64,000 nt of DNA from contig OZ237750.1 of NCBI GenBank assembly GCA_965178125.1, positions 1,108,469 through 1,172,468 on the forward strand, read 5' to 3'. Shown piece after piece: positions 1 to 11,234 of this stretch. The notes beneath the pieces were generated by a model. It had not been told where the DNA came from. It did no database searches and saw only the letters and a program-made list of their open reading frames with translations. Positions within the stretch are counted from its first letter, which is position 1, and each line of letters begins with the position of its first letter. Made by a program: the position numbers and the translations under genes. This DNA comes from Bilabrum cf. latius. Lineage: Eukaryota; Bigyra: Bicosoecida; Bigyra; Bicosoecida.

Positions 1-3000
1 CATAGTCACCTGCGCTCTGGCCGGGGGCTCGCTTGACCGGCTGCTTGATCACAGTGCCTGCGGGTGACTGCTCATCCTTTCCAACGGAGAACACACCGGA
101 CAAATCATGAGATGCCTCGTCGGCAGGAGTAGTCGGCTTATAGGGGCCATCCTCGGCTTTATTCTCCTCCTCACCGGCACCCTCGGCACCATCGGCCTTG
201 TTCTCCTCCTCACCGGCACCCTCGGCATCCTCGGCCTTGTTCTCCTCCTCACCGGCACCCTCGGCCTTGTTCTCCTCCTCACCGGCACCCTCGGCACCCT
301 CGGCCTTGTTCTCCTCCTCACCGGCACCCTCGGCATCCTCGGCCTTGTTCTCCTCCTCACCGGCACCCTCGGCACCCTCGGCCTTGTTCTCCTCCTCACC
401 GGCACCCTCGGCACCCTCGGCCTTGTTCTCCTCCTCACCGGCACCCTCGGCCTTGTTCTCCTCCTCACCGGCACCCTCAGCCTTGTTCTCCTCCTCACCG
501 GCACCCTCGGCACCCTCGGCCTTGTTCTCCTCCTCACCGGCACCCTCGGCATCCTCGGCCTTGTTCTCCTCCTCACCGGCACCCTCGGCCTTGTTCTCCT
601 CCTCACCGGCACCCTCGGCACCCTCGGCCTTGTTCTCCTCCTCACCGGCACCCTCGGCATCCTCGGCCTTGTTCTCTTCCTCACCGGCACCCTCGGCCTT
701 GTTCTCCTCCTCACCGGCACCCTCGGCACCCTCGGCCTTGTTCTCCTCCTCACCGGCACCCTCGGCACCCTCGGCCTTGTTCTCCTCCTCACCGGCACCC
801 TCGGCCTTGTTCTCCTCCTCACCGGCACCCTCGGCACCCTCGGCCTTGTTCTCCTCCTCACCGGCACCCTCGGCACCCTCGGCCTTGTTCTCCTCCTCGC
901 CAGCACCAGCACCAGCATCTTCCTCCTTCGGCAAGCTGTTCTCAGGGTCCGCCCCAGAAGCGCTCTGCAGCCAAGTCCTCGCCGACCGGAACCTCTGCAT
1001 CAGGGAAGGCTGAGACTACCCCGGGCCCGTCTGCTCGTCCTGCGCCTTCATGAGCGCCAGCTGGCTGGAAATACCGGCCATCGCGCCCTCATCACCGGAT
1101 GCCACCTTCGTAGCGGCAGCTGCTGCGTCTTGCGCCGCGCTCTTGGAGGCATCCACGGCGGCGCGGAGAGCGTCCAGCTCCGACCCCGGCCCCGCCAACT
1201 CGTCCAGCACGCTCCCAGCAGCAGCTTCGTCTTCTGCATCGTCCTCTCCCACAGGGACAGGGGTAGACCCGTCGATGGCAGCCACTGCTCGGGTGAGCTT
1301 CCGGCTGACGCGGGCCATGAAGTGCACGTAGTGTGCCTCAGCGGTGGCGAGGTCGTGGAGAGCTCGAGCGGCGCGGCTCTGTGCGATGGCGCTGTGAAGG
1401 GCAGCCTCCACCTCGTGCGCGGGGGCATGCTGCTTCTCGGCCCTCGTGGCGTCCTGTACCGCCTTGCCCGCCAGGCGCATCTGGGCGGCCAGCTCGCGGG
1501 CTGACCGAGCCGACCTGCGTCGAGCCTCCGCCAGTCGCTGCTCCGCCACGGCCTATGCCACATCCGCTTCGTGTCGGGCGTCCGTCTTGACGCCCTCCAG
1601 GTGCCGGCCAGCCATGCGTGCCTGCCGGTCCGCCTCCACCGCAGCCTCCTCTAGCTTAGCCGCCTTGCGCTTGAGCGCAGCCGCTTCCTGGCTCCGCTGC
1701 TGGGAGGTCTAAAGTTGACGGATCACGTCTTCGGAGGCGGCGTCCCAATCAGTGCTGTCAGCTCCTGCATCGGCGGCCAACACATTGGCAGTGGCAGGGG
1801 CAGAGGCATCCAGGTCGCCAAAGGCCTCCTCCGGCGTGGGCGCAGCGGCTGCAGGTTCCTGGCCGGTCGCATCACCGACTGCGACCCCACCTTCCTCTTG
1901 ATCGGCGACGGGCTCCTCTAGCCCACCCCTGAGCTGCGCGAGAATGGAACCTTCCGTATCCACCCCATCAGGCGTGTATGGCTCTTCATCGCCTGCAGAT
2001 GGCAACACGTCCAGCTCCCCTCCTGCCACCGCGTGCGACTTCACTCCTAGCGCCTCCGACGCGCCATCCACAGCTGAATCAGCAGCTGTTCTCAGGTGGC
2101 TCTGCACCTGCGCGCTGGCTCCCTCCGCTGATGACACAGCAACGTGTGCATCCCGAAGCGCCTTGAGCAGGTCGGCCTTGGCGGCGTCTGCAGCTGCCCT
2201 TGTGCTTGCTGCGGTCTTGAGCTTGGCCTCGAGGTCGGCCTGCGCGCTGGCCACGCTGCGCCTCCAATTTCCTATGGTGCGGTCGATCTGCTCCCCAATT
2301 CGCTTCTCCGCCTGCTGCTCGGCGGCCTTGTAGGCCTCAGGAGCCGCCGAGGGGGCGGGGGTGGGCGACGAGCTGCCTGCCTGCTGCGAATCTTCGCCGG
2401 CAGGAGCTGCCTCCTAGCTGGCGCCTTCCACCGTCAGATTGGTAGATGCCGCGTCAGCCTCAGCCTCAGAGGCCTGACCTCCTCCTCCCGCTGAGGCTGG
2501 TGTTGAATCTTCCTGCTGCCCTTGTCCCTGCCCCTCTGCGCCACCGGGCTCTGGTGACTTGCCACCGATTACAGAGGGCTCTTTGCCATCAGAGGGCTCT
2601 TTGATTTGAGATGCCTGGCTGATGGGAGGAGAGCTACCATCGGCACCAGCACCAGCACCAGCACCAGCACCGGCACCGGCACCGGCATCGGCACCAGGTG
2701 CACCGTCCATTCCCGAGGCGTGCTCTTCTTGCTCCGGGTCCTACTGGGCCCCGATGCCTTTCTCTTGCGATTCGGTCTCTTGCACGCCGCCCTGTTCAGA
2801 TGCTGCCGAGGCAACCGCTTGCTATGGATCGCCTTCCCCTTCCTCTGCTTCGCCGCCTGCCTCCTCGGCATCGGGAGTCGCATTTTCCTCTGCCTGAAGG
2901 GCGCCTGCTGCCCGCAGGGCGTCTTCCTTCTGCCGCGCTGCAGCACTGGCTGCATCTTCTGCCTCCTTCCGTTTAGACAGGGCTTCCTTCTGGGCCTCCT

Positions 3001-3699
3001 GGGCCACTCGCATGGCCTCCTTGGCCTCTGCCATCTGGGCATCAGCCTCTGATAGGACTGAGTTGGCCTCAGATTCACGCTCCTCCGCAGCCTCTGCAGC
3101 TGCTAGTGCCTGCTGCTAGACTTGCTACTCGTGCTCCTGCTACTCTGCTCTGGACTACGCATCTTCCATCTCGGCCTGTCGTTGATCGACTGCATCGCGC
3201 TGCTACTACTCGTTCCTATTGGGGAGCTCCGTCGCAGACTGTTCGTCAGCACCAGTCTAAGCATCTCCATTGTCAGTTTCTTGCTCATTATCGGCGCTGC
3301 TGTCAGTATCCTCTTCATCTCGTCGTCGGGTACCAACGGAGCTTTCTGCGACAGCAACAGCATAGCGAGAGATCATCGAAGTCAACAACAACATCAGCAC
3401 CGATCGAAACAAACGAGATCTGCGAAATTTTTCTCACTAATAAAGCTGAGCTCTTCAGATGCCACTGTTAAGAGCTGCATCGCAGAAGGCATTGGGAGGC
3501 CTGCGAATGAATTGGATTGAATATCTAGAAAGGGGGATTCAATAGGACTTGCAAGACAAACAGAGCTCACATACGATCGCAACTGTTAGTTTCACGCGAA
3601 CTCACGGGATCCTCTCAGCGAAACGGGCTCAGCAAACCCAGCACAAGCTAGCAATGCAGCGGCTACCACGCATCCCAGCGCTTGCAGCGGCACTCGCAT
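1..3699 (-). CDS. Secreted repeat/coiled-coil protein, 3' end beyond window (exons 3699-3606 and 3345-<1)
   Basis: Exon 1 (3699-3606) encodes a clear signal peptide: MRVPLQ, a hydrophobic core VVAAALLACAG, then FAEP. It ends at a GTGAGT donor in phase 1. A GTCGCAG acceptor at 3346-3348 restores frame, and with TAG read as Gln the frame then stays open to the window edge (over 1100 residues). Downstream of the signal peptide come an acidic Gln/Glu-rich stretch, Ala/Glu/Gln-rich heptad-like coiled coil, an alternating Ala-Gly run near 2640-2700, more coiled coil, and about two dozen tandem copies of GEEENKAEGA and GEEENKAEGAEGA. More than ten TAGs lie in frame, many inside E/Q-rich segments as expected for Gln. 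The intron (3346-3605, 260 nt) is inferred; another exon inside it is possible. Family not recognised. Secretion is inferred from the signal peptide; no transmembrane segment was seen. Confidence 0.75.
170..905 (-). repeat. In-frame 30/39-bp coding minisatellite
   Basis: Two related units, 30 bp and 39 bp, alternate and encode GEEENKAEGA and GEEENKAEGAEGA on the minus strand. Both lengths are multiples of three, so copy-number change keeps the frame. All other frames are also open here, which produces spurious ORFs on both strands. Confidence 0.9.
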
Positions 3700-4180
3700 G
3701 GTGATCAGTCCTGCTTACTCTTTCCCGGTGCCCAAGATGCTTTAAAATATCGTGTTACTCCAAAATTCTGCTGCGTATTGGAGAAGGCGGTTCACCAAGC
3801 CAATGGTTTGCCTCCCTAGGCGGATAGCCAGCGCTGTACAGAAATACAGAAAATACAGAAATACATTGTTGGGTAAAGATTCCGCTGTATACAGAAAATA
3901 CATTGTTGGGTAAAGATTCCACAAGCACCCAGATGCACCGTTGCCCCCGAAGGAGTTCGAGTGATCACCTGAATCCAGAGGAGTCCTCAAACAAGGACTA
4001 CAAGACCCCCGACCCTTTCAGCTGTGGGATTTCTCTTTGTTGCGTGTGTTTAACGAAAATGTCGCGCATTGTTGCGAGCAAGTCGAGCACCACAATCCGA
4101 TTAAATTTGGCCTCGCAGTAAAACCTTCAACACCAAGTTGTGCATATTTCGGGAGCGGCTGCTCGTCCGACGAAGCTATC
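3700..4180. promoter_or_regulatory. Divergent intergenic region with a 30-bp direct repeat
   Basis: This is the 481-bp gap between the start of the secreted repeat protein (minus) and the SR-type gene (plus). It must hold both promoters. A direct repeat, ACAGAAA(A)TACATTG followed by TTGGGTAAAGATTCC, occurs at about 3855-3883 and again at 3891-3920. No TATA box or convincing gene was identified. Confidence 0.5.
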
Positions 4181-5363
4181 ATGTCAAAGCTGTACCTGGG
4201 CCAATTGAGGCCTGATATAACGCAAAGGGAGATTGAGGATGCATTCGCAAAGTTTGGGCCGATCGACAACCTTTGGATTGCAAGGAAGCCACCAGGTTTT
4301 GCATACCTGACATACGCTGAAGAAAAGGATGCCGCTGAGGCTATGAGAGTCATGGATGGAGCAGACGTTGGAGGCCGCCCGTGAGTGTCAAGTTTCAACG
4401 AGAAAGTGTTGCGAATTATGACCTGTCGCAATTGAATGTGGCTCCCACAACTGTTCATTTTGACGCAGCGTGCGAGTTGAGGTTGCAAAAGCAGGAAAAA
4501 AGGAACGGCGGCCTCGTGGCCGTCCAGGGCCTGGTTACGGTGGAGATCGGGGTCCGCCGCCGCGCCGGTTTGATGACGCCCCTCGAGGAGGGCACTACGC
4601 ACCTCGATATGACGACCGTGGTGCACCACCCCCCAGATATGACGACCGTGGTGCACCACCCCCCAGATATGACGACCGCGGTGCGCCGCCTGCGAGGTAT
4701 GACGACCGCGGCGCACCGCCTGCGAGGTACGACGACCACGGTGCGCCGCCTGCGAGGTACGACGACCGCGGTGCGCCGCCTGCGAGGTATGACGACCGCG
4801 GTGCGCCGCCTGCGAGGTACGACGACCGCGGCGCGCCGCCTGCGAGGTACGACGACCGTGGCGCGCCGCCTGCGAGGTACGACGACCGTGGCACGCCGCC
4901 TGCGAGGTACGACGACCGCGGCGCGCCGCCTGCGAGGTATGACGACCGCGGTGCGCCGCCTGCGAGGTACGACGACCGCGGCGCGCCGCCTGCGAGGTAC
5001 GACGACCGCGGTGCGCCGCCTGCGAGGTACGACGACCGTGGTGCGCCGCCTGCGAGGTACGACGACCGTGGTGCGCCGCCTGCGAGGTACGACGACCGTG
5101 GTGCGCCGCCTGCGAGGTACGACGACCGTGGCGCCCCGCCTGTTGATGGAAGTGCTCCACCCGCCAGGTACGACGATCACGGCGCTCCTCCTGCACGCGA
5201 GGTCGGAAGGGAGGCTGTCGAGGTGATTTTGCCAACTTCAACAGATCCAGCTGGTGGAGAGCGTGACTTCAGAAGAGCACCACCTGACAGGGACGGGGAC
5301 TTCAGAAGGGCACCAGCTGACAGGGATGGATCAGCAGTGGCTCCAGACGGAGGTCTGCACTGA
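4181..5363 (+). CDS. SR-type splicing factor with RRM and RYDDRGAPPA repeat tail (exons 4181-4380, 4469-5363)
   Basis: The 364-residue protein starts with one RRM at about residues 3-75. RNP2 is LYLGQL, RNP1 is GFAYLTY, and the domain ends in an SR-protein-like GRPVRVEVAK. An 88-nt intron (GTGAGT...GACGCAG) splits the codon just before VRVEVA, and splicing it exactly restores the family pattern. After a short Arg/Gly stretch come 19 copies of a decapeptide, consensus RYDDRGAPPA, then a short R/D-rich tail and TGA. SRSF3/SRSF7-type proteins bind exonic enhancers and recruit the spliceosome; here the usual RS domain is replaced by the Arg-Tyr-Asp repeat. The nearest relatives are RRM-plus-RS proteins, but the exact orthologue is unclear. 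No in-frame TAG occurs. Confidence 0.85.
4606..5195 (+). repeat. 30-bp coding tandem repeat (RYDDRGAPPA)
   Basis: About 19 tandem 30-bp units, consensus beginning CGAGGTACGACGACCGCGG, lie within the SR-type gene. Units differ mostly by silent changes plus R-to-H or A-to-T replacements, which suggests protein-level selection. Open shadow frames on both strands are a by-product. Confidence 0.9.
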
Positions 5364-5602
5364 GCCATTCCATTTACACGGCAGTGTAATTCGATGGCGG
5401 CCGACGAGTCATTGATTCGGAGAAACCCGGTACACTGCACCGCACTACACTTGCCAACCGACACAAGACTGGTACCTGCGGGTAACCAGCTTACGACGCA
5501 AGTCATTCGCCGCTGCTGTTGATTTTCTTCAGGTACAACTTAGGCTGCTCCATCGCGTGGCCTCCTTCGCCCAGCAAACGCCGCGACAGCGCCATCACCA
5601 CA

Positions 5603-6327
5603 TTATTGGCGCCCGGATCCGCTGCCACTGCCTTCGCCAGGCTACTCCGGCCCCAGCACGCCCTTCTTCAAGATGATATTTCCGTACAGTGCCGACTCGC
5701 CGGTCGCTACGACGCAGTACGCCTGTTTCGCTCGCTCGTAGAAAGCAAATCGTTCCACCTGATCGAACGGGACGGCCCGGCCCTCAGCTTCGTCGACAAT
5801 ACTTCGGTAGTCCGCCCAAATAGGAGTTTGCATGCCCTAGTCAACGTGCATCTACATCATCTGCATCAGAGTGCACGGTGTGCTCGAATCGTCGAGCGGC
5901 ATTAGCTCAAGGATACCTCGAAGGATCTTCGGGATGCCGTGTCCGTCGGCTCTGATCACGCCACCAGGCGTGCAAGCACCGACCGACTCGCTCGGAAAGT
6001 TGGCATCCGCCAACACAATTTCATCTCCTGCGGCACGTCGAGTGTAATAATTCCACCCACTGGCACTGATATGCACAGACTGCAGCGGCACGGAATCCAT
6101 CCGGGCATCCCAAATGTGGCAAGCCCACCATGGACAACACATGATAGAGTGATATGATTCTCGTTTACAGTCGTGGGTACAGTACATTCCTAGTTTTCTT
6201 TGGATGCCGAGTCGGTAATACCGACTCGGTACTGAAACACAAGCGCGATCTTACCGTGTCCAGCTCTTGCAAGCATGTATAGAAGCCGGGGAGAGAGAAC
6301 ACGAGGAATACGTTTAAGAATCGTCAT
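5603..6327 (-). CDS. FUOM: Fucose mutarotase (exons 6327-6255, 6027-5603)
   Basis: This RbsD/FucU-family enzyme interconverts alpha and beta anomers of L-fucose in the fucose salvage pathway in the cytosol. Exon 1 encodes [20 protein letters not shown] and ends at the GTAAGA donor inside the glycine codon of [11 protein letters not shown]. The 227-nt intron ends in GCCGCAG, and splicing recreates [16 protein letters not shown] exactly as in animal FUOM. Other family motifs are [32 protein letters not shown] and [12 protein letters not shown]. His24 is the expected catalytic histidine. Three in-frame TAGs are read as Gln, two of them just before QTPIW. The total is 165 residues, near the family length, and it ends in TAA. 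Confidence 0.93.
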
Positions 6328-6586
6328 CGGGATAAACTAATCAGAGGCCAAAATGAAATCTTGCAATAGTATCCGCTGTTTTACAAGAGCCCTGGATAAT
6401 CCGGAACCGAACCACGGCACAACGAACCAACATCGGAGTGTGGCCCACCCTCAGCCGCTTCCCGGATAGGTTGAGATTGTACTCGCAGTCGACTGAATAC
6501 TATTAGGTGTCCTTCAATACTGTGCCCAGTTTGGATTGGTAACTTTATCTCAGTAGTAGTTGGCTGGGTATCTGGACAGCGATACA

Positions 6587-8428
6587 ATGAGCGAGCTAGC
6601 AGACGACCCTCGGATTGGTATTGCCAAGGAAGCCATATCCAAACTTCGAAGTGCCATCTAGAGGCAGCGGGATAGGGCTCAGCGATTTCAGGTGAACTAC
6701 TCGCCACCTGACGTATTGAAGGTTTTATCGAAAACGGAGCTATCTTGCGTCTTGCGCCACGCAAGCGACATTCCGGATGATGTTGCAGAGCTGCTGCAGT
6801 CGATGCAGCGGCGGATTGCGGGCGCAGGGAAGCCTGGCAGGCAAGGTGCCGCGGCAAGCGGTGAAGCGTTGGCTCTCGGATTTGACCCCAATTCAGAAGA
6901 GCAGATCAGGCGCCGCAAGGCTAGAGAGGCAAGATTTGCCGCGAGCGCCCCTTCCAAATAGTTAGGAGTGGATGCTGGAGATGCGGGCGCATTGATGAGG
7001 GCGCTTGATAGCTCGGTCACCGGCACGGCGGGTGCCTCGCACACGACAAGCGCAGACGACCTGGTAGAGCGCGCCGAGCGTGCTGCACAGGCATTGCTTC
7101 GCGCACCCGGTGAAGGAGCTGGCAGGGCGCGACGAGAGCGAATGCTCTCTGCCCTAGACACGCCCCTGGGTGCGTCCACTGGCAGCAGCAGCGGGTCGTC
7201 CTCGAGTGCGGCCACAATCTCTGCCAGTACCTCCAGCTCCAGCTCTGGCAGCAGTGCCGCGGCAGGTGCAGGGGCAGAGGATGGCACTGACCCTAAGGAG
7301 TCGAAGCCTGCGGCGGGCGAGAACGAAGCCGCATCTGAATCTGCACCGTCTTTGTCCTCGTCGCCGTCTTCGCCTCACGGAGTTGCCAGTGGTGTTGAGG
7401 TTGTGGAGGGCGACGCTGCCGTAGTGTCGGTGTCGGCGGGTGCACCCGCAGCTGCAGAGGGCTCGGCGAGCGACAAGCCGAAGCCTGAAGCCGCCAGCGA
7501 TGCTCTGCAGAAAGCACGCGCAGAAGGGTGGCGGCCGGGCCTCGACTCGGCGGGCATACGCATGAGCGAGGAGGAGCGCAAGGCCCGGGGGATGGCTCTG
7601 CTTGGGGGCGGTGCTCCTTTGCGAGACGGGCTGCTGCTGATGGCGGGGGCCTACCTCTCGGCTGGCACGGGGGATATCCACCGGTTCCTGGGCAAGCACC
7701 ACGTGAAGCCGGGGGGAATCGAGTGGCTCAACGGGGAAAGCGTGGTGTGCTGGTTCCCGGACGAGGGCGCGGCGGGCCGGGCCATGGCATCTCTCAGCCA
7801 GCCCGTGCCCGTGGTGGACGGCGTGTCGCGGGTGCCCCCGGTGTGGAGGGAGGCGGTGCGTCCGCTAGTCAAGGGAAAGACGGACCGCTATGCGACCAAA
7901 GGCAAGCGCACCTTCGTGTGGATGCGACCCGCCACGGAGCACGACTCGGCAGACCGGACCGTGAGGACAAGGGGGGCTGGCTCGCACGGCACCCGCGCTG
8001 CGAGAGGGAGGGGGAGGGGGAAGGAGGCAGCCGGGAGAGGTGGCAGTCGGCGGGAGCGTGGTCGAGATGCAGCGGGCAGGTAGGGGTGGGTGAACGGCCG
8101 CAGTGAGGTCCGCCAAACGGCTGGCTCAAGGTCTGGCCCTGGCTCTGGCCCTGGTAGGGGCAGCGGTGGGCTGTCGCTATCGGAGCGGCTCATGCTGGGG
8201 CTCGAGGCATCCAGGCCAGGGACCGCAGGCGGGGCTTCCTCCGAGAAAAGCAGCTCCAGGAAAAGGAAAAGGGGCAGGGGGTTTGATTCGGGCGATACAG
8301 GGGGCAGCGCAGCCCCGGGCCCGCCTGGCGGCTCCAAGGCGGCCTCCTCGCAGGGCGCCGGCGGTCGCGAGGAGCCTTCAAGAAGATCGGACGAGCCGAG
8401 CGCCGCCAAGAAGGTTCGAACGGATTGA
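6587..8428 (+). CDS. NCBP3-like RNA-associated protein
   Basis: This is a single-exon 613-residue frame with three in-frame TAGs. The N-terminus has a short helical region and a basic RRRKAREARF patch. Residues about 130-330 are low-complexity Ser/Ala. A compact domain at about residues 345-460 contains IHRFLGKHHVKPGGIEWLNG and then a conserved-looking VWMRPATEHDS. This resembles NCBP3 (nuclear cap-binding subunit 3), which carries an RRM-like fold with an IEWLDD motif followed by FMRYATKDD. The C-terminus is RG/RGRG-rich with SEKSSSRKRKRGR, likely a nuclear localisation signal. NCBP3 links capped transcripts to mRNA export. The assignment rests on motif memory, so treat the family as probable rather than certain. 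Confidence 0.55.
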
Positions 8429-8500
8429 AATCCATGCAGGTGCATTGTCCAATGCGTTTGGGTGTGCAAGTGGCAAATCAAATGTTTTGCGTGTATTCAA

Positions 8501-9102
8501 TTACACACGAATCCCGGGCGGCAGAGCATACTTGCCGGCCACCCTCTGCAGGAACTGCGGGGGAAACGCCGACGAGGGTCTCCACACAAGCAGGGGGAAC
8601 ACGCATCCAATCGCAATCCCGTTGAGCGCGGACGATATTCCTCTCACTGCAGCAATGGCAAAAGGGCGAGTCGCTCACGTGGGGCTACTGAAGCAGGCAA
8701 GGATAGTGGCCAAGGCAACATGCGGTGCATGGTCTCACAACGGTACGACAGTTCTCGACGGGATACCATGTTAACTTCATCCGCTGAAAAGGGATTGTAC
8801 TCGAAATAGGAGTACGAATGTTCTCCAGGGTGCCACGAAGTGTCCCTGCGTACAAGTTCAAAGTTCACTCGCGTGACAGCCATCTCTGCCACCTTGCAGG
8901 CGACTGCGACCCTCAAGGCTGGCCAGACCCGAACTCGGTGCTTCATGAACACCCCCAAACCAATCGCAAAACCAGCTACGGATCCAATCAAATGCCTGTG
9001 CGTTACGATGCGCCATTTCCGGGAGTCTGCCTCGCTCGCATCGATAAGCTCGTCTCTGCGCGCATCGTGGAGCACCCTTTGTAACGTTACCTCGTCTGCC
9101 AT
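8501..9102 (-). CDS. Small multipass membrane protein, unknown (exons 9102-8739, 8646-8501)
   Basis: The model has two exons joined by a 92-nt intron (GTGAGA...TTGCTGCAG). It gives 169 residues ending in TAA. If unspliced, the first exon reads into TGA after 152 residues. Hydrophobic segments are IGSVAGFAIGLGVFM (about 38-52) and, from exon 2, SALNGIAIGCVFPLLVW, so at least two membrane passes are likely. The conserved-looking centre includes WPALRVAVACKVAEMAVTRV. No family recognised; the size and basic loops would suit a mitochondrial inner-membrane or ER protein. It is convergent with the NCBP3-like gene (72 bp between stops). Confidence 0.6.
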
Positions 9103-9261
9103 GGCAGAATTAGTTTACGTTCATTCTGCGGCCAATTTTGTTCGTTCACCTTTTGCTTGGGCCCACTGTGAGGGGATTGGGGTAGCTGTCATCACACGCC
9201 ATTTTCAGTGGATCACAAGCCTTCTTTCTATTTGCTGCCCCAGGAAGCCCCAAAGCGACTC

Positions 9262-11176
9262 ATGGCATATCCGAACCAAGTGAGTCTATGAGAATGCCAC
9301 CTGCGACCGGATCCGGATGATCTAGTCACCCAAGCGTTTGGTCACCAGAGTTCTTTGATGAGTGCATTCGCAGCAATTTCGGGGCCGGCCGCCGCACCAG
9401 TAGTTCCACGGGGTTCCAACTAATGGACAATACCCCGGCTACGCTACTGGACCAGGGGGGATGCCTGTAAATCAGGGCCAGTGGCAGCCAAACCCAACGG
9501 GCGCAGCATACCCTCCCTAGGCTGGAGCTTTCGGCGCCACAGCTCCGCCACAGCAAATCGGCCGGGCTGGTTAGCACTATCCTGGATCTACAGGGTATGC
9601 GTAGACGCCTGGATTGTACATGGGTAGGCCTGGAATGTAGCCAGGGGTGGCCTAGCCCCCCATGGGAACTGGAATGCCACCGGCGCGCCCGCCGTTCGCA
9701 CCGCAGCAGGCAATTGCGCCCGCTCCTGGCGCGGGCCACCCCAGTCAGTCGTAGCCAACCAGTTCTATCCCCGCCATTGGTAGGCGTGACAGTGGGTTGG
9801 GCGCAGACAGCGACGATGAGGACAGTGCTGCCGCTGCCGCGAGCGAGAACGAGTATTTGCTCACGGTTTGCTCGCCTCTGACGTCCCATTCGGCGTGTGA
9901 GGTAGCATTACGGCACCTTGGTTGCGGATCTTCCGATGCGCCGCGCCTGATGGGTCCCGATGGCAGCCCAGAGCGCAGCGTGCAGGACGATTTCGGCCGC
10001 GGCGTGGCCTCGTACTTCTTCTACGTCGCCTTCCTCGGGGCAATCAACTGCGTGCTCGCACTGCCGGCAGTGGCCCAGCTGGCAGCTGCGCGGTCCGACG
10101 GTAACGTAGATCTCGAGGCAGAAGTCTACAGCGGGGTAGGCCGCACCTTTGCTGGCGCCCTCGAGCCTGGGGCCATGGGCGGCTGGGTCGCGTCCACGGT
10201 GGTCATGCTGCTCGTGTCCGTGGCGGCTGGGCCCGCGTACTTCTTCATGAACCGGCAGTACGAGTCTTTCTACTCCGGCAAGGACCGCGCAGAGGAGGTC
10301 CCCGCCGGCATGGACGAGATCGAGGAGCACAGGGGGTACACGCACGCAGAGAGGGCCTGGCGCAGGACCCTGTCGGTGGTGGCCACCGCTACCGTTGTGG
10401 TGGTGCAGGGGCTGCTCATGTGGCTGCTCAATCGGGCGCTTGTCCGAGTGTCGAGCGATAGTGTGACGGCGGTGGCGCTGTCTGGCATGCTGGCGGTGTC
10501 AAACATCGTTTGGAAGCAGGTGGTGCGCTTCCTGACCAGCCTCGAGGTGCACGCCCGCAGGACGGCCGAGATCGAGTGGGACAGCGGGAAGGTGTTCGCC
10601 GTGAGGATCTGCAACCTAATGTCCCTGTATTTAGTGAAGAGCCTAACGGGCCAGGACGCTGTGTTGGAGGAGGGGTGCGATGATCTGGTGGAGACGGACT
10701 GTAGGTGCCCGCTGAGCAGCATGGCCTACCAGTTCATGTGGCTCATCATCATGGAGCTCACTATCAACAACGCGATAGAGATTGCCATCCCCTACGCCAT
10801 GGTCTGGGCCAACCAGGCCTTTGGCCTGACAGATGCGCAAGGCACTAACGCCGCGCGCCAGCCCTTCGACCTAACGGAGGAGTACACTGCGCTGCTCTAT
10901 CGACAGAGCGTCGTGTACCTCGGGGTTTCCGTGTTCCCTCTCATGCCAGTGCTGGCTGCAGCTGCCTCCTTCCTGGAGTTCTGGGTGGACAAATACAAGC
11001 TGACGGCCCTCAGCATCAAGCCCAAGGCACCGCCGGAGCCTGTGCGAGCCGAACTCATCCTGGGGGCGCACCTCATTATAGCAGCCGTGGCAGCCCTGTC
11101 GTACCCCAACGGCACTATCTTGATCCTCTCTGGGTTCGCAGGTATTGACATCAATTGCGCATTCTTTGCGTCTTGA
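9262..11176 (+). CDS. TMC-like multipass membrane protein with P/Q/G-rich N-terminus (exons 9262-9279, 9374-11176)
   Basis: Exon 1 is only six codons (MAYPNQ), followed by a 94-nt intron (GTGAGT...ATTCGCAG). Exon 2 encodes 600 residues and ends in TGA. Residues about 7-150 are Gly/Pro/Gln/Tyr-rich and hold seven in-frame TAGs, so the Gln content is high. Then come a DSDDED acidic patch and about six to eight hydrophobic helices, including YFFYVAFLGAINCVLAL, ASTVVMLLVSVAAGPAYFF and LGVSVFPLMPVLAAAASFL. CPLSSMAYQFMWLIIMEL and FLEFWVDKYKLTAL recall the CWET...Q and late-helix signatures of transmembrane-channel-like (TMC) proteins of the TMC/TMEM16/OSCA superfamily. That placement is tentative. 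Confidence 0.6.
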
Positions 11177-11234
11177 CGCGGCCAAGGCAAGCGATACAGC
11201 TGAATCGCCTCCAACTTGAAGGTGCTGAAAGGGT

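Noticed and set aside
107-1504. Plus-strand leucine/threonine-rich and serine/proline-rich ORFs over the repeat (also 198-1013)
   Set aside because: They are alternative frames of the 30/39-bp repeat. The minus-strand frame continues on both sides of it; these do not.
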